A DNA stretch of 64,000 bases from Pseudodesulfovibrio tunisiensis (GCF_022809775.1 NZ_CP094380.1:682001-746000); one strand, 5' to 3'. Positions 1 through 10,303 are shown, numbered from the stretch's first letter. The notes: a model not told the origin generated them from the sequence alone. Numbers and translations: made by a program.

Positions 1-16
1 AGGGTTGGTGGTTTTG

Positions 17-1279
17 ATGAATTACGTAATTGTCGGAAATGGAGTCTCTGCGATAGGTGCCATTGAAGGGATACGTTCCCGGGACCGGGACGGCCGCATT
101 CTCGTGATCAGCGACGAGCAGGTTCCCACGTATGGCCGTCCGCTTATTTCCTATTATCTGGCGGATAAAATCAAGTTGGAGACCCTGCCTTTTCGTACCG
201 AGGAGTTCTATCGGGACAATGGTGTGGACATGAAACTCGGCGCACGAGTCGTGGTCGTGAATCCTGCCGAGCGCACCCTTGAGCTTCAGGATGGAGAGGT
301 GGTGAAGTACGACAAATTGCTGCTTGCCACGGGCGGCAGTCCGCTTCAGCCGAAAATTCCCGGAATCGAGGGGAAGGGCATCCACAACTTCACCACGGTT
401 GCCCATGCCGAATCGCTCAGGGAAATCGTCGACAAGGTGAAGCGCGTGGCAGTGATCGGAGCGGGGTTGATCGCGCTCAAGGCTGCCGAGGGTTTTGCCG
501 AAAAGGGCATTGAGGTTTCCATCATTGTCCGTTCCCGGATCATGCGTGCCTACTTTGACGAAACTGCGGGTGACATGATTGTTTCCCATCTGGAAAGAAA
601 TGGGCTCCACTTTTATCAGGGGGCCGAGACAAAGGCCATTCTTCGCAACGAAGACGGTTCGGTTCGCGGAGTGGAAACCGACCGGGGCGAAGTGCCGGCC
701 GACGTGGTGGTGATCGCTGCCGGTGTCAGACCGAACATGGGGCTGGCCATTGCCGGGGGCATTGAAACCGGGGCGGGCGTTCGGGTCGACGATTTCATGT
801 GCACCAGTGACAGCAACATTTTTGCCGCCGGAGACGTTGCCGAGGCCAAGGACATGCTGACCGGCGAATATACGGTTCGCCCCATCTGGCCGAATGCCTA
901 CACGCAGGGGCGTTACGCCGGACAGAACATGGCTGGGGCGAATGCCCCGTATTCGGGCGGCCTTTCCATGAATTCCGTAACCTATTACGGGCTGCCAACC
1001 ATTTCCGTGGGGAATTCCGAGGAAAACGAGGCCACCGGCCATGAGGTAGCGGTGCATCTGGACCGGGAAAATTCGGTATATCGCAAACTGGTCTTCAAGG
1101 ACGATGTACTTGTCGGTTGCGTGCTGATCGGCGACATTGACGCCGCCGGATTCTACACCAGTTTCATCAAGAACGGTTTCCAACTGGACGAGGAAGGAAA
1201 AAAACGGCTGATGGATGGCGATCCTTCCCCCTCGCTTTGGCCCGAGGAGTTCATCGAGGCGATGCTCAACAATCCTTAG
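17..1279 (+). CDS. FAD/NAD(P)-dependent oxidoreductase
   Basis: Class I pyridine nucleotide-disulfide oxidoreductase fold of about 420 residues. An N-terminal FAD-binding GxGxxA motif (VGNGVSAIGA) starts at residue 4, a second Rossmann motif (VIGAGLIALKAAEG) near residue 145 binds NAD(P)H, and the ATG-to-FAD signature NIFAAGDVAEA lies near residue 270. No redox-active CxxC pair is visible, so it resembles rubredoxin or ferredoxin reductases and the NirB N-terminal half rather than thioredoxin reductase. The ATG at 17 is preferred over a TTG at 5. It ends against a hairpin shared with the convergent gene. The electron acceptor cannot be told from sequence; an upstream partner would lie outside the window. 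Confidence 0.85.
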   Translation: MNYVIVGNGVSAIGAIEGIRSRDRDGRILVISDEQVPTYGRPLISYYLADKIKLETLPFRTEEFYRDNGVDMKLGARVVVVNPAERTLELQDGEVVKYDKLLLATGGSPLQPKIPGIEGKGIHNFTTVAHAESLREIVDKVKRVAVIGAGLIALKAAEGFAEKGIEVSIIVRSRIMRAYFDETAGDMIVSHLERNGLHFYQGAETKAILRNEDGSVRGVETDRGEVPADVVVIAAGVRPNMGLAIAGGIETGAGVRVDDFMCTSDSNIFAAGDVAEAKDMLTGEYTVRPIWPNAYTQGRYAGQNMAGANAPYSGGLSMNSVTYYGLPTISVGNSEENEATGHEVAVHLDRENSVYRKLVFKDDVLVGCVLIGDIDAAGFYTSFIKNGFQLDEEGKKRLMDGDPSPSLWPEEFIEAMLNNP

Positions 1280-1304
1280 GCCTTGACACTGTACAGGAAA
1301 TGGC

Positions 1305-1331
1305 AGGCGGTTCGGATGACTCGGACCGCCT
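1305..1331. terminator. bidirectional terminator between convergent genes
   Basis: An 11-bp stem (AGGCGGTTCGG pairing with TCGGACCGCCT, with two G-U pairs) and a 5-nt loop sit in the short gap between the convergent oxidoreductase and adenylate cyclase genes. The U-tract is weak on both strands. Confidence 0.55.
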
Positions 1332-1337
1332 GTCATT

Positions 1338-3569
1338 CTATTTGGTCTTGTGGGTGAAGACACCGTCCCATCCCGGTTCCGGCGGTTCTTCCTGCAAATG
1401 CGCGCATCTGTCCACATACATGGAGTAGAGGATCGGTTCCCGGCCAGACTCCTGCAGTCGGGAGAACAGGGAACAGGCGTCGCTGAATCGGGTTGCCTTG
1501 TACAAGGCGAGTCCCTCGAAGTATGTGTCCAGTTCCTCCTTTCGTTCCGCAGCCTCCTCGTGCGTATAGGCGGTGTAGATGGTGACGGGCTCCTGCTTGC
1601 CCTTGACCCGGACGCTGTCCAGTTCGCGAAACACATAGGCATCACCACAGGCTTCGACGATTTTTCCGCTGACCACGAGAGTCTGTCCATAGAATTTGGT
1701 CAGTCCTTCCAGACGGGAGGCCAGGTTCACGTTGTCGCCGATCAGCGTGTAGTCGAACAGGTCGGCCGAGCCCATGTTTCCCACGCGAACCGCGCCCGAA
1801 TGCACGCCGATGCCGATGGCTATGCCTGAACCGTATTTTTCCACGAACAGTTCGTTCAGCTCATGAAGGCGCGCCAATTGTTCCTTGGCTGCCTTCATGG
1901 CTTGCAACTGATGATTGGGAACGTCGAGGGGAGCGTTCCAGAAGGCCATGACCGCGTCGCCGATGAATTTGTCCAGTGTGCCGTGATGTTCGGTGATGAT
2001 TCGGGTCATGGGCGTCAGGTAGTCGTGCAGCAGATTGGTCACCTGCGTGGGGGAGAGTTTTTCCGACAGCGAGGTGAAGCTGCGGATGTCGGAAAACTGG
2101 ATGGTGATTTCCTTTTCCTGACCTTCGAGGCTCAGGGAGTCCGGGTCGTCCATGATGCGGTCTATGACCGAAGGAGCGAGGTAGTGGGCGAACGCGCCGT
2201 GAATGAAGCGTTTGGCCTGTTCCTCGCGCCAGAACTTGAGGGCCGTGAGCAGGGTGAAGGTAAGCCCCAGCCCCATGAAGGGGTACAAGGGGGAAGCGTA
2301 TATGTGCTGGGTCGTGTACAAATGGACCGAGCCCTGCCACATGACTATGCTCAGGCCGAGCAGCGGCAATGCGATCCAGGCCGCCCTTGCCCACATGAGC
2401 AGGAAGGTGGTCATGATGCATATCAGCAGAAGCGCGAAGAATTCCAATCCCTGTGCCCAATCCGGAATATTGATGAATTCACGTGAAAGCAGATTGTCCA
2501 CGATGGTGGCGTGCGCCTCGACTCCGGGATAGCCGGGATCAAGTGGAGTGGGGCGGATGTCCTTGAGTCCGGCTGCGGAAGTGCCGATGAACACGATTCT
2601 GTTTTTCAGGGCATCCTTGGGAATCCGCTTGTTGAGCACATCGGAGGCGCTGTAGTAGGGAAATGTCTTTTGCGGCCCTCGGAAATTGATGAGCATGCGG
2701 CCGTGCTTGTCCAGCGGAACCGTGGCCACCTTGCCGATCCTGAGGGAGTCCACGCCGATGGAGGACATTTTCAGGGTGATGGTCTTTTGTCCGACCGCTT
2801 GTGACAGGGCGGCCAGTGCAAGGCTGGGATAGAACTTGTCATTCCATGAATAGAGTAGCGGCACGCGGCGGTATACGCCGTCCAGATCCGGGGAAATGGT
2901 GATGAAGCCGGAGCGGCGCGCGGATCGGGCCAGTTCGGGCAGTGGACAGACGATCCCTTCCGCCCGGGGGAGCGCTGCATGGGGAGATGGAGAGCCCGGA
3001 GGCGACAGGACTGCGACTTTTGCCGGGGGAATCGGGCATTCGGATGATGCCCTGGCATCCCCGAGCTTTTCACGAGCTTCGCGGGTCATGAAGTCGAAGC
3101 CGAGGACAAAGGGGCCTGTCTTGAGATTTTTGGCAAGCAGGGCATCGTTGTCCTGCAGGGAAGGGGGAAGGCCGTTGATGGTGATGTCGAGCTTGAATGC
3201 CTCTTTCAGTTCCTTTTGCAGAATGGAGGGCGAGGTGCGGTCCGGTTCGACGAAAATGATATCCGAAGCAATGGATGTCGCACCGTATGCCTGTATGTAT
3301 TTCAGCAGCATGGCCACCCGGTAGCGGGGCCATGGCCATTGTCCGGCTTCGGCAAGGCTCTTCTCGTCGATGTCCACGATTGCAGGGATGGGGGTGGTTT
3401 TTTCGGAGTGATATCTGTCCATGTACAAATCGTACAACTTGTAGTCGAGAAACCGGAAGAATCTGGGTTGCAGCACGAAGAGTACGGCCATGAGCGCTGT
3501 GGCGCACAGCCCGACGGCGAGCAGGATCAGCTGATCCTTTTTGAAGTGTCTTTTCAACCAGCCGGCCAT
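1338..3569 (-). CDS. CHASE2-domain adenylate/guanylate cyclase
   Basis: A membrane-bound class III nucleotide cyclase of 743 residues. An N-terminal membrane segment (about 13-33) is followed by a periplasmic CHASE2 sensor domain, then three membrane segments (about 385-470) and a C-terminal catalytic domain (about 480-665). Metal-binding aspartates are visible in FSDIRSFTSL and GDAVMAFW, and the transition-state Asn/Arg pair in NVNLASRLEG near 615, so the enzyme should be active. The start at 3569 has a good ribosome site (AGAGGTG); the open frame extends further upstream into an AT-rich promoter region. It is divergent from a type I secretion operon, which suggests (inference) that cyclic nucleotide signalling is linked to secretion or biofilm control. 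Confidence 0.9.
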   Translation of the reverse strand: MAGWLKRHFKKDQLILLAVGLCATALMAVLFVLQPRFFRFLDYKLYDLYMDRYHSEKTTPIPAIVDIDEKSLAEAGQWPWPRYRVAMLLKYIQAYGATSIASDIIFVEPDRTSPSILQKELKEAFKLDITINGLPPSLQDNDALLAKNLKTGPFVLGFDFMTREAREKLGDARASSECPIPPAKVAVLSPPGSPSPHAALPRAEGIVCPLPELARSARRSGFITISPDLDGVYRRVPLLYSWNDKFYPSLALAALSQAVGQKTITLKMSSIGVDSLRIGKVATVPLDKHGRMLINFRGPQKTFPYYSASDVLNKRIPKDALKNRIVFIGTSAAGLKDIRPTPLDPGYPGVEAHATIVDNLLSREFINIPDWAQGLEFFALLLICIMTTFLLMWARAAWIALPLLGLSIVMWQGSVHLYTTQHIYASPLYPFMGLGLTFTLLTALKFWREEQAKRFIHGAFAHYLAPSVIDRIMDDPDSLSLEGQEKEITIQFSDIRSFTSLSEKLSPTQVTNLLHDYLTPMTRIITEHHGTLDKFIGDAVMAFWNAPLDVPNHQLQAMKAAKEQLARLHELNELFVEKYGSGIAIGIGVHSGAVRVGNMGSADLFDYTLIGDNVNLASRLEGLTKFYGQTLVVSGKIVEACGDAYVFRELDSVRVKGKQEPVTIYTAYTHEEAAERKEELDTYFEGLALYKATRFSDACSLFSRLQESGREPILYSMYVDRCAHLQEEPPEPGWDGVFTHKTK

Positions 3570-3766
3570 GTGGCACCTCTTGTTTTTTGCATTTGGAGTA
3601 ATGGATGATTTTTCCATTAGGGGAAAATATACCCGAAACCTTCTATTTTTATTGCACAAAAAATATTTTTTTTGTAGTGTCAATGTGATTTGTGGCTTTG
3701 TTGTCAGTGTAATTTTCTGTTTTATATGGATTTTTTCTATGAAAATGGCGGTCAAAGAGGTCGCGC
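3570..3766. promoter_or_regulatory. AT-rich divergent promoter region
   Basis: About 200 bp of markedly AT-rich sequence between the divergent cyclase and TolC genes, with several T and A runs around 3640-3740. It must hold both promoters. I could not assign a single convincing -35/-10 pair. Confidence 0.45.
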
Positions 3767-5089
3767 ATGCCCAAAACGATCACAAGATGTAATGCGATTC
3801 TGTTGGCCTTTGCCCTGATTCTGGCTTTGGCTTCGTCCGCGTTCTGTCTTGAGCAGAACGAACTGAAGCTGGATTTGCTGCTTGAAGATCTGGTCAGGAC
3901 GCATGACCGGGTCAAGGCGGCCGAGGCACAGTACCAGTCCGCCGTGCATCAGTATGAAAGGGCAAAGGGCGGATGGCTGCCGCGCGTGGACGCCACGGTT
4001 GAAGGCGGGCATGAGGACATTGACAAGCAGGGACAGAAGGCCACTTCCAAGCTGCGCAACGAGGAGACGCTGACCGCCACCCAGCTCGTGTACGACTTTG
4101 GCGGGACCAGTGGGGCCATAGATTCCGCCCGGGGCATGCGGGACGAATTCGACGCAAGGCTCAACCAGACTTCGCAGCAAATCGTCATTGCCGGGATCAC
4201 TGCCTATCTACGCGTCATTCGAGCCCGGGAAATGCTGAAATACGCGTTGCGCTCCGAGGACAACATGCGCAAGCTCTCGGGAATGCAGGAGGCTTTGGTC
4301 AAGCGCGGAGCCGGGTATTCCTACGAGGAGTTGCAGGTCAAGGGACAGCTCGCAGGAGCGGAGTCCTATCGCGTGACCCAGGAGCGGGAACTGCAGATTG
4401 CCCGCAACAATTTCAAGTCGGTTTTCGGTTTTTTCCTGACGGACGAGGACGTGCACAGGCTGCTGTCCGTTTCGGTTCCCAGAAAGATGCTTCCCGCCAA
4501 TGCCGACGAGGCCATCTCCGTAGCCAATGACAGCAATCCGTTTCTGCTTGAAATTTCCTATTCCCTGGAACGATTGCAGGGCGACCTGCGAAATCGGGAA
4601 TCAAGATACTATCCCCGGTTCGATGCGGTTCTCGAAGGCGAGCGCAAGGAGCAGGATCAGGGCAACAGAGGTGTGCGCACCGAGAATCGCGCCACCCTGC
4701 AGATGACCTACAATCTCTTTTCCGGCATGCAGGACACCGAGGACATCCGTTCCGTCAAATCCCAGATCACCGGTACCAAACGATCTCTGCTGGATCGCCG
4801 CCGGACCATCGAGGAACAGGTGCGCAATGCGTGGCTCGAACTGACCACCTTGCGTCGCAACGTCGAGCTGTATGAGAATCAGGCCAATATCACGTGGGAA
4901 TTTCTGGGGCTGGTCAAGAAGAAGAAGGCCATGGGCGAAGATGTCCGCCTGCTCGACATTCTGGTGGGCGAGCGCGACTACATCAGCTCCATCAGCGCAA
5001 AGGTGGCCGCGGACATCGACATCATCATTGCCGGGTACAACCTGCTATATCAGATGGGGCTGATCACCAAGGACATCACGGAATTGTGA
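3767..5089 (+). CDS. TolC-family outer-membrane efflux protein (type I secretion)
   Basis: 440 residues with an N-terminal signal peptide (hydrophobic core about 10-25) followed by long amphipathic helices typical of the TolC/OEP fold, which forms the outer-membrane and periplasmic tunnel of type I secretion systems. A GAGGT ribosome site sits 6 nt before the ATG. It is the first gene of an operon with an ABC exporter and a membrane fusion protein, so the three form a complete trans-envelope channel. The gene order outer-membrane protein, ABC, HlyD resembles adhesin exporters (LapE/B/C type). No RTX-type substrate is encoded inside the window. Confidence 0.9.
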   Translation: MPKTITRCNAILLAFALILALASSAFCLEQNELKLDLLLEDLVRTHDRVKAAEAQYQSAVHQYERAKGGWLPRVDATVEGGHEDIDKQGQKATSKLRNEETLTATQLVYDFGGTSGAIDSARGMRDEFDARLNQTSQQIVIAGITAYLRVIRAREMLKYALRSEDNMRKLSGMQEALVKRGAGYSYEELQVKGQLAGAESYRVTQERELQIARNNFKSVFGFFLTDEDVHRLLSVSVPRKMLPANADEAISVANDSNPFLLEISYSLERLQGDLRNRESRYYPRFDAVLEGERKEQDQGNRGVRTENRATLQMTYNLFSGMQDTEDIRSVKSQITGTKRSLLDRRRTIEEQVRNAWLELTTLRRNVELYENQANITWEFLGLVKKKKAMGEDVRLLDILVGERDYISSISAKVAADIDIIIAGYNLLYQMGLITKDITEL

Positions 5090-5132
5090 TCGCGCCCGAG
5101 ACGTTGTTTCCATGCTGATCAAAGGAGCCGGG

Positions 5133-6824
5133 ATGAAGGAGCTGCAACGGCGGCTTTTCCATTCCAAGACCCTCGCTTCCGAGATTTTTCTCGCCTCCTT
5201 TTTCGTGAACCTGCTTTCGCTGGCTTCACCCATTTTCGTCATCCAGATTCTGAGCCGGTACATCGGGTACGGTTTTGACGGCACACTCTACACTTTGACT
5301 TCGGGCATGTTCATTGCGCTTGTTCTTGGTGCCGGATTCAGTGTGATCAGGACGCGAATGTGTGCGGCCCTGAGCATACGGCCGGATGAGGAGCTGCAAT
5401 CAGCCGTTCTCGCTGCTCTCGCCGGAATCAAGGCCGAAGCCCTTGGTCGCATTCCCTTGGCCAGGCTTCAGGAAATATCCCTTGCCCCCCAGAGTGTACA
5501 GGCTGCCTTCGAAGCTTCGCGCATTGCCGCGGTGCTGGATATGCCGTTTTTTCTCCTGTTCCTGTTCGCCACCTTCCTGCTCAGTCCCCTGCTGGCACTC
5601 ATCACGCTGCTGGCTGTCATCTGTTCCCTGATTGCCGGGGGAATGAACATGACGCGCGCCAGAAAGGCCGATGCGGTCTTTCGTGAATCCCATGTCGCCC
5701 ACCGAAGCATGGTCAATTCCGCCATTGCCGGGGGCGATACTGTCAGAATGTTCAATGCCGCCCAGTATCTGGGCAGGGTCTGGAAGGAACAGATAGCCAG
5801 GTTGCTTGCATTTCGAAACGGCATCGTCAATCAGAAGAGCTATTCGCAGGCCGTGGTGCAAAGCCTCGGGGCCCTGCTTCGTGTGGCTGTATACGCGGTC
5901 GGCGCAAAGCTGGTGGTGCTCGGCGACCTTACTGTCGGAGCGCTTATCGGTGCCAGCATCCTGTCGGCAAAGGCGTTGCAGATTGCTTCCAACTACAATC
6001 AGGCAGCCCTTGGAATGACAAAGGCCGGGGATACCCTGCACATGGTCGGTGAATTTCTGGCATTGCCTCGGGAATCCGGCTCGGGGTCAGCCTTGAAGGA
6101 GTATGCCGGCAAGCTTGAATTCAAGGATGTCGCCATTGCTTTTCCCGGTGCCTCCGGTCCACTCTTCGAGTCGTTGACCGTAACCATGGAACCCGGCACC
6201 ATTGTCGGCATCATGGGGAAGAACGGAACGGGCAAGACCACCCTCGCCAAGCTGGCAGTTGGTCTGTATGAGCCCATACGCGGCCAGGTTCTGGCCGATG
6301 GGGTGGACCTGCGTCAGTTGGCCACGGAATGGTGGCGTTCGCAGGTCGTGTATGTGCCGCAGGAGCCTGCTTTTCTGAACGGAACCTATCGTGAAAACAT
6401 TACGCTTTTGAATAGGGATGTCGACGAAAACAGGCTGAACGAAATCGTTCGGCTTGTGGATTTGAAAGGTTTTCTGGATGCCAGCCCAACTGGCCTTGAT
6501 ACGCCTGTGGAGGAGGGAGGAAAAACTCTTTCCGTGGGCGTTCGAAAACGGCTTGCCCTGGCCCGAGCTCTGGTCGGACAGACCAAAATCGCCGTATTTG
6601 ACGAGCCTACCGAAGGGTTGGACGCCGAGGGATGTGCCGCTGTCTACAACGTGATGAACCTGTTTGCCAAACAGCGCGTCACCATGCTTGTGGTTTCCAG
6701 TGACCCTCAGATCGTCAAGGGATTCAATGCGGTTGTCGATCTCAACTCCAAACCAGTGCCCCGGATTGGTGTCGTGAGGAAAAACGGCAATGAGGCGCAG
6801 GCGGCTTCGGCGGGCAAGGGGTAG
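5133..6824 (+). CDS. type I secretion ABC transporter ATPase/permease
   Basis: 563 residues: an ABC membrane domain (about 15-300) fused to a nucleotide-binding domain. Walker A (GKNGTGKTT) is near residue 361 and Walker B (IAVFDEP) near 486 with its catalytic Glu. The signature motif reads LSVGV instead of LSGGQ, which is unusual. There is no N-terminal C39 or C39-like peptidase domain, so it is of PrtD size rather than full LapB/HlyB size. The start at 5133 is chosen for the GGAG ribosome site; an in-frame ATG at 5112 is an alternative. It energises export through the TolC and HlyD proteins on either side. Confidence 0.88.
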   Translation: MKELQRRLFHSKTLASEIFLASFFVNLLSLASPIFVIQILSRYIGYGFDGTLYTLTSGMFIALVLGAGFSVIRTRMCAALSIRPDEELQSAVLAALAGIKAEALGRIPLARLQEISLAPQSVQAAFEASRIAAVLDMPFFLLFLFATFLLSPLLALITLLAVICSLIAGGMNMTRARKADAVFRESHVAHRSMVNSAIAGGDTVRMFNAAQYLGRVWKEQIARLLAFRNGIVNQKSYSQAVVQSLGALLRVAVYAVGAKLVVLGDLTVGALIGASILSAKALQIASNYNQAALGMTKAGDTLHMVGEFLALPRESGSGSALKEYAGKLEFKDVAIAFPGASGPLFESLTVTMEPGTIVGIMGKNGTGKTTLAKLAVGLYEPIRGQVLADGVDLRQLATEWWRSQVVYVPQEPAFLNGTYRENITLLNRDVDENRLNEIVRLVDLKGFLDASPTGLDTPVEEGGKTLSVGVRKRLALARALVGQTKIAVFDEPTEGLDAEGCAAVYNVMNLFAKQRVTMLVVSSDPQIVKGFNAVVDLNSKPVPRIGVVRKNGNEAQAASAGKG

Positions 6825-6831
6825 GCGTTCG

Positions 6832-8178
6832 ATGCAGAAATCCTTGTACGACGTTTCAAAGACCACACGGCTTTTTTTCTATCTATGCATCCTGTTTTGC
6901 GTGAGCTTTCTGGGGTGGGCGACAGTCAGTCCTCTGGATATCGTGAGCGAATCCGTGGGGGAAGTCGTTCCAAGCACAAAGGTCAAGCGAATTCAGCATC
7001 TTGAAGGTGGGATTGTCCGGGAGATCAAGGTCAGGGAGGGCGATACCGTCAAGGTTGGCCAGCCTCTCGTCACGCTGGAGGCGACAGCCAGGGATTCTTC
7101 CGTGGAGGAATTGACCGTTCGAGTGGCTTCGCTCAAGGTTGAAATCCAGCGGCTTGAAGCGCAACTGCTGTGGTTTGGTGTTGCGGACGATGTTTCCCGG
7201 GTGCCTGAAGAGTTTCAGGATGAATTGTTCAAGCCGGATGAAGTACGGCTTGATTTTTCTTCGAAGCTTGCAGCCGAGGCTCCCACTCTTGTCGAACAGG
7301 CAAGGGAAATGTATCAGGCCACCAAAAACAGATTGGTCAATGATATCAACTCGCAAAAGGAAAAGATCAAGCAGCGGCAACAGGATATTCAGGAAATTTC
7401 CGCGCGGGTCCGGAATCAGAGGGATAGTCTCGCCTATGTGCGTGAACAGATCGGCATCAGTGAGGATCTGCTTAAGGATGGTCTGACCACCCGATACAAG
7501 CATTTGGGATTTCTTAAGGAGGAATCCAAGCTCAAGAGCCGGATCGAAGAGGACAGGGCGGCCCTGGAGCGGTCCAAATCCATGCTGGTTGCCGCTCACG
7601 AGAATCTGGCGCAGATCAAGAATTCCTTTCTTGAGGAAACTCAGGATGCATTGCAGAACGCACGAAGAGAAATGCTTGAATTTTCTCAGCGACTGCGCAA
7701 GATGACGGATTCACTGAGCCGTACGGTTATTCGTTCCCCGGCCAGTGGCGTGGTCAAATCCGTCTATATCGTCAACGAAGGCGAAGTGGTTCAGCCGGGC
7801 ATAACCATTCTGGACATCGTCCCGTTGAACGACAAGCTCATCATCGAAGCCCACTTGCCCATAAGTGAAATAGGCTATGTGCAGGTCGGGCAAACCGCGT
7901 ATGTCAAATTGGCTACCAGTGATGCCCGTCGTTTCGGCAATCTGGATGGCAGAGTGCGGAATATCAGCCCGGATGCCATTACCACCGAAAACGAAGGCAC
8001 GTTCTACAAGGTCCTTGTGGAAACCGACAAGGATCGCTTCGAGCGCGAGGGCAGATTCTACCAACTGTTTCCCGGCATGCGCGTGATTGTCGGTGTTCGT
8101 ACCGGCAAGCGCACCGTGATGGAATACCTGCTGTATCCCTATTTCGACGCACTCTACGAAGGCATGCACGAACGTTAG
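6832..8178 (+). CDS. HlyD-family membrane fusion protein (type I secretion)
   Basis: 448 residues with one N-terminal membrane anchor (about 10-30), a split lipoyl/barrel-sandwich domain (IQHLEGGIVREIKVREGD near 57), a long periplasmic coiled coil (about 130-300) and a C-terminal beta-barrel. This adaptor joins the inner-membrane ABC exporter to the TolC-like channel. The start at 6832 lies just past the stop of the ABC gene; an in-frame upstream ATG at 6790 would overlap it and gives an unlikely Arg-rich leader. No terminator is obvious downstream. Confidence 0.9.
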   Translation: MQKSLYDVSKTTRLFFYLCILFCVSFLGWATVSPLDIVSESVGEVVPSTKVKRIQHLEGGIVREIKVREGDTVKVGQPLVTLEATARDSSVEELTVRVASLKVEIQRLEAQLLWFGVADDVSRVPEEFQDELFKPDEVRLDFSSKLAAEAPTLVEQAREMYQATKNRLVNDINSQKEKIKQRQQDIQEISARVRNQRDSLAYVREQIGISEDLLKDGLTTRYKHLGFLKEESKLKSRIEEDRAALERSKSMLVAAHENLAQIKNSFLEETQDALQNARREMLEFSQRLRKMTDSLSRTVIRSPASGVVKSVYIVNEGEVVQPGITILDIVPLNDKLIIEAHLPISEIGYVQVGQTAYVKLATSDARRFGNLDGRVRNISPDAITTENEGTFYKVLVETDKDRFEREGRFYQLFPGMRVIVGVRTGKRTVMEYLLYPYFDALYEGMHER

Positions 8179-8718
<540 letters not shown>

Positions 8719-8742
8719 TCCGCAGGTTCGATATGCTGCAAT

Positions 8743-8767
8743 GGCCGCATGCAAATGCGGCCTTTTT
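8743..8767 (+). terminator. rho-independent terminator after ferredoxin
   Basis: A perfect 8-bp stem (GGCCGCAT / ATGCGGCC) with a 4-nt loop followed by TTTTT, 25 nt after the ferredoxin stop codon. Confidence 0.9.
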
Positions 8768-8899
8768 CATGGAAAACAAAAGGTTCTGCTAATTCTGCAT
8801 CGTGGGGCTGGCGGATTGTTATAAGATTCGAGCTCGGCTTGCCTTTCATGGCCTCCTGTCTATGCTGGGGTGGAAACCCTGTTTGCAAAGGAGGAGAAA

Positions 8900-9277
8900 A
8901 TGACGAGGCAGGTGTCGTTTTCCAAAATTCGCAACGAGATGATGCGCGGTTTTCGCGATCGGATGAACCTTTCGGAGTCGACGGAGGACGTAAGGAAGTT
9001 TTACGCCGAAGCCATGCAGGCGCTGTTCAGTCAACTTATTGGCCGGGATGAGCCGGTCAACTACGGGGATGTGCGGTTGGAACCGAATTCGGATTCCGGC
9101 TATGAAATCGCCGAATCGATCCGTCGGAGACCGCTTTTCACGAGTGCCTGGAACGAATCGGACCTGCCGAACATTGTCGAGGATTTCTCTCAGGTCGCGT
9201 TGAACCGTTTTCGGCATCTCGCAGGCAATCCTTCCAGGACCCGGGCCAAGATTCATCATACCGACGGCAAACGTTGA
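8900..9277 (+). CDS. conserved hypothetical protein
   Basis: 125 residues, not recognised. Soluble and mostly helical at the N-terminus (SKIRNEMMRGFRDRM), with no membrane segment and no cysteine cluster. The start at 8900 is chosen over 8870 because of a strong AAAGGAGGAG ribosome site just upstream. It sits between ferredoxin and an acetyltransferase, without shared regulation that I can see. Confidence 0.7.
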   Translation: MTRQVSFSKIRNEMMRGFRDRMNLSESTEDVRKFYAEAMQALFSQLIGRDEPVNYGDVRLEPNSDSGYEIAESIRRRPLFTSAWNESDLPNIVEDFSQVALNRFRHLAGNPSRTRAKIHHTDGKR

Positions 9278-9355
9278 TGTCGCGCCACTTGCCTTTTGGG
9301 CAGGCTTGAATCACAATCCGGCTTCTTTGACTTGAGCGCAAGGGAGCCGTTTTTT

Positions 9356-9853
9356 ATGGATAATCTGGTTGTTCGCAGAGTGATGGAGCAGGATTTTGCC
9401 GCCTGTCTGGATATAGAATCCAGCAGTTTCCCCGAAAGTGAAGCTGCCGGTCCGGAATCCTTGCGGATTCGCATTCGTGATTTTCCGCAGGGCTTTTACG
9501 TTGCGGAACGGAATGGCCGAGTCATCGGTCAGGTGAACAGCGGGGCCACGGACAAGCAGGACATTACGGACGAGGCTTTCAAACAGTTGATCGGCCATGA
9601 CCCGGCTGGTGGGAATATCGTGATTTTTTCCCTGTCCGTGCTGCCTGAATGTCGACGGCATGGAGTCGCCGCCCGGTTGCTGGAGCGGTTCATCATGGAA
9701 TCACGGGCCATGGGCAAGAACAATGTGCTGCTTCTTTGCAAGGAGCATCTGGTCCGCTACTATGCCCGATTCGGCTTTCTGGACAGTGGCGTTTCGGCTT
9801 CCACCCATGGCGGAAGCGTCTGGCATGAAATGCGTCTGCCGTTGTCGGATTAG
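9356..9853 (+). CDS. GNAT-family N-acetyltransferase
   Basis: 165 residues with the GNAT fold. The acetyl-CoA pyrophosphate loop reads CRRHGVAARLLE (Q/RxxGxG/A type) and a C-terminal YYARFGF motif follows, as in the arylalkylamine and polyamine acetyltransferase subgroup. The start at 9356 is preceded by AGGGAG; a TTG at 9296 in the same frame is less likely. The substrate is unknown. Its stop overlaps the stop of the convergent DUF1499 lipoprotein by 4 nt. Confidence 0.85.
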   Translation: MDNLVVRRVMEQDFAACLDIESSSFPESEAAGPESLRIRIRDFPQGFYVAERNGRVIGQVNSGATDKQDITDEAFKQLIGHDPAGGNIVIFSLSVLPECRRHGVAARLLERFIMESRAMGKNNVLLLCKEHLVRYYARFGFLDSGVSASTHGGSVWHEMRLPLSD

Positions 9854-10296
9854 CGGGCTTCGAACCGCTTTCTGAGTTCTTCCACGCGGTCCCGGTTTGC
9901 CCCCATGTCCGAACGGCCGACGCGGGATGCGGACCTGACATGCACGACTTCGGCATCTTCGTCGTACCAGCATTCCAGGTCGTCCACGAACCGGAAGATT
10001 CGGCTGGTGTATTCCGCATGAAGATAGTTGCCTTTGACTGCAACGACTTTGGCTCCGAACATGCTTTCAATGCTGGCGGCGAGGTCGGTCATGACCTTGC
10101 TTCGGTCGCCGGAGGCCCTGAATGGCTCCACCCTGTGCCCGGGATCATCGGCCTGGGAGGAGACGCAATTCGGCGAATCCGGGCACTGGGCGAGCAGGCC
10201 GTTGCGAACGCCAAGGTTGTCCGGAGCCTTTGAGGAGCAGCCGAAAAGAGCAATCGCAGTCAGGATCAGAAGTAACGGAAGGAAGATGTTTTTCAT
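9850..10296 (-). CDS. DUF1499-family lipoprotein
   Basis: 148 residues. The N-terminal lipobox LFGCSS gives a lipidated Cys near residue 20. The family hallmark NCVSSQ (here CPDSPNCVSSQ) follows, then the conserved YLHAEYTSRIFRFVDDLE segment. The family is of unknown function and is usually envelope-located. A perfect 15-bp inverted repeat lies just upstream of the start codon and downstream of engB, so expression may come from attenuated read-through. Confidence 0.85.
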   Translation of the reverse strand: MKNIFLPLLLILTAIALFGCSSKAPDNLGVRNGLLAQCPDSPNCVSSQADDPGHRVEPFRASGDRSKVMTDLAASIESMFGAKVVAVKGNYLHAEYTSRIFRFVDDLECWYDEDAEVVHVRSASRVGRSDMGANRDRVEELRKRFEAR

Positions 10297-10303
10297 GACA
10301 AAT

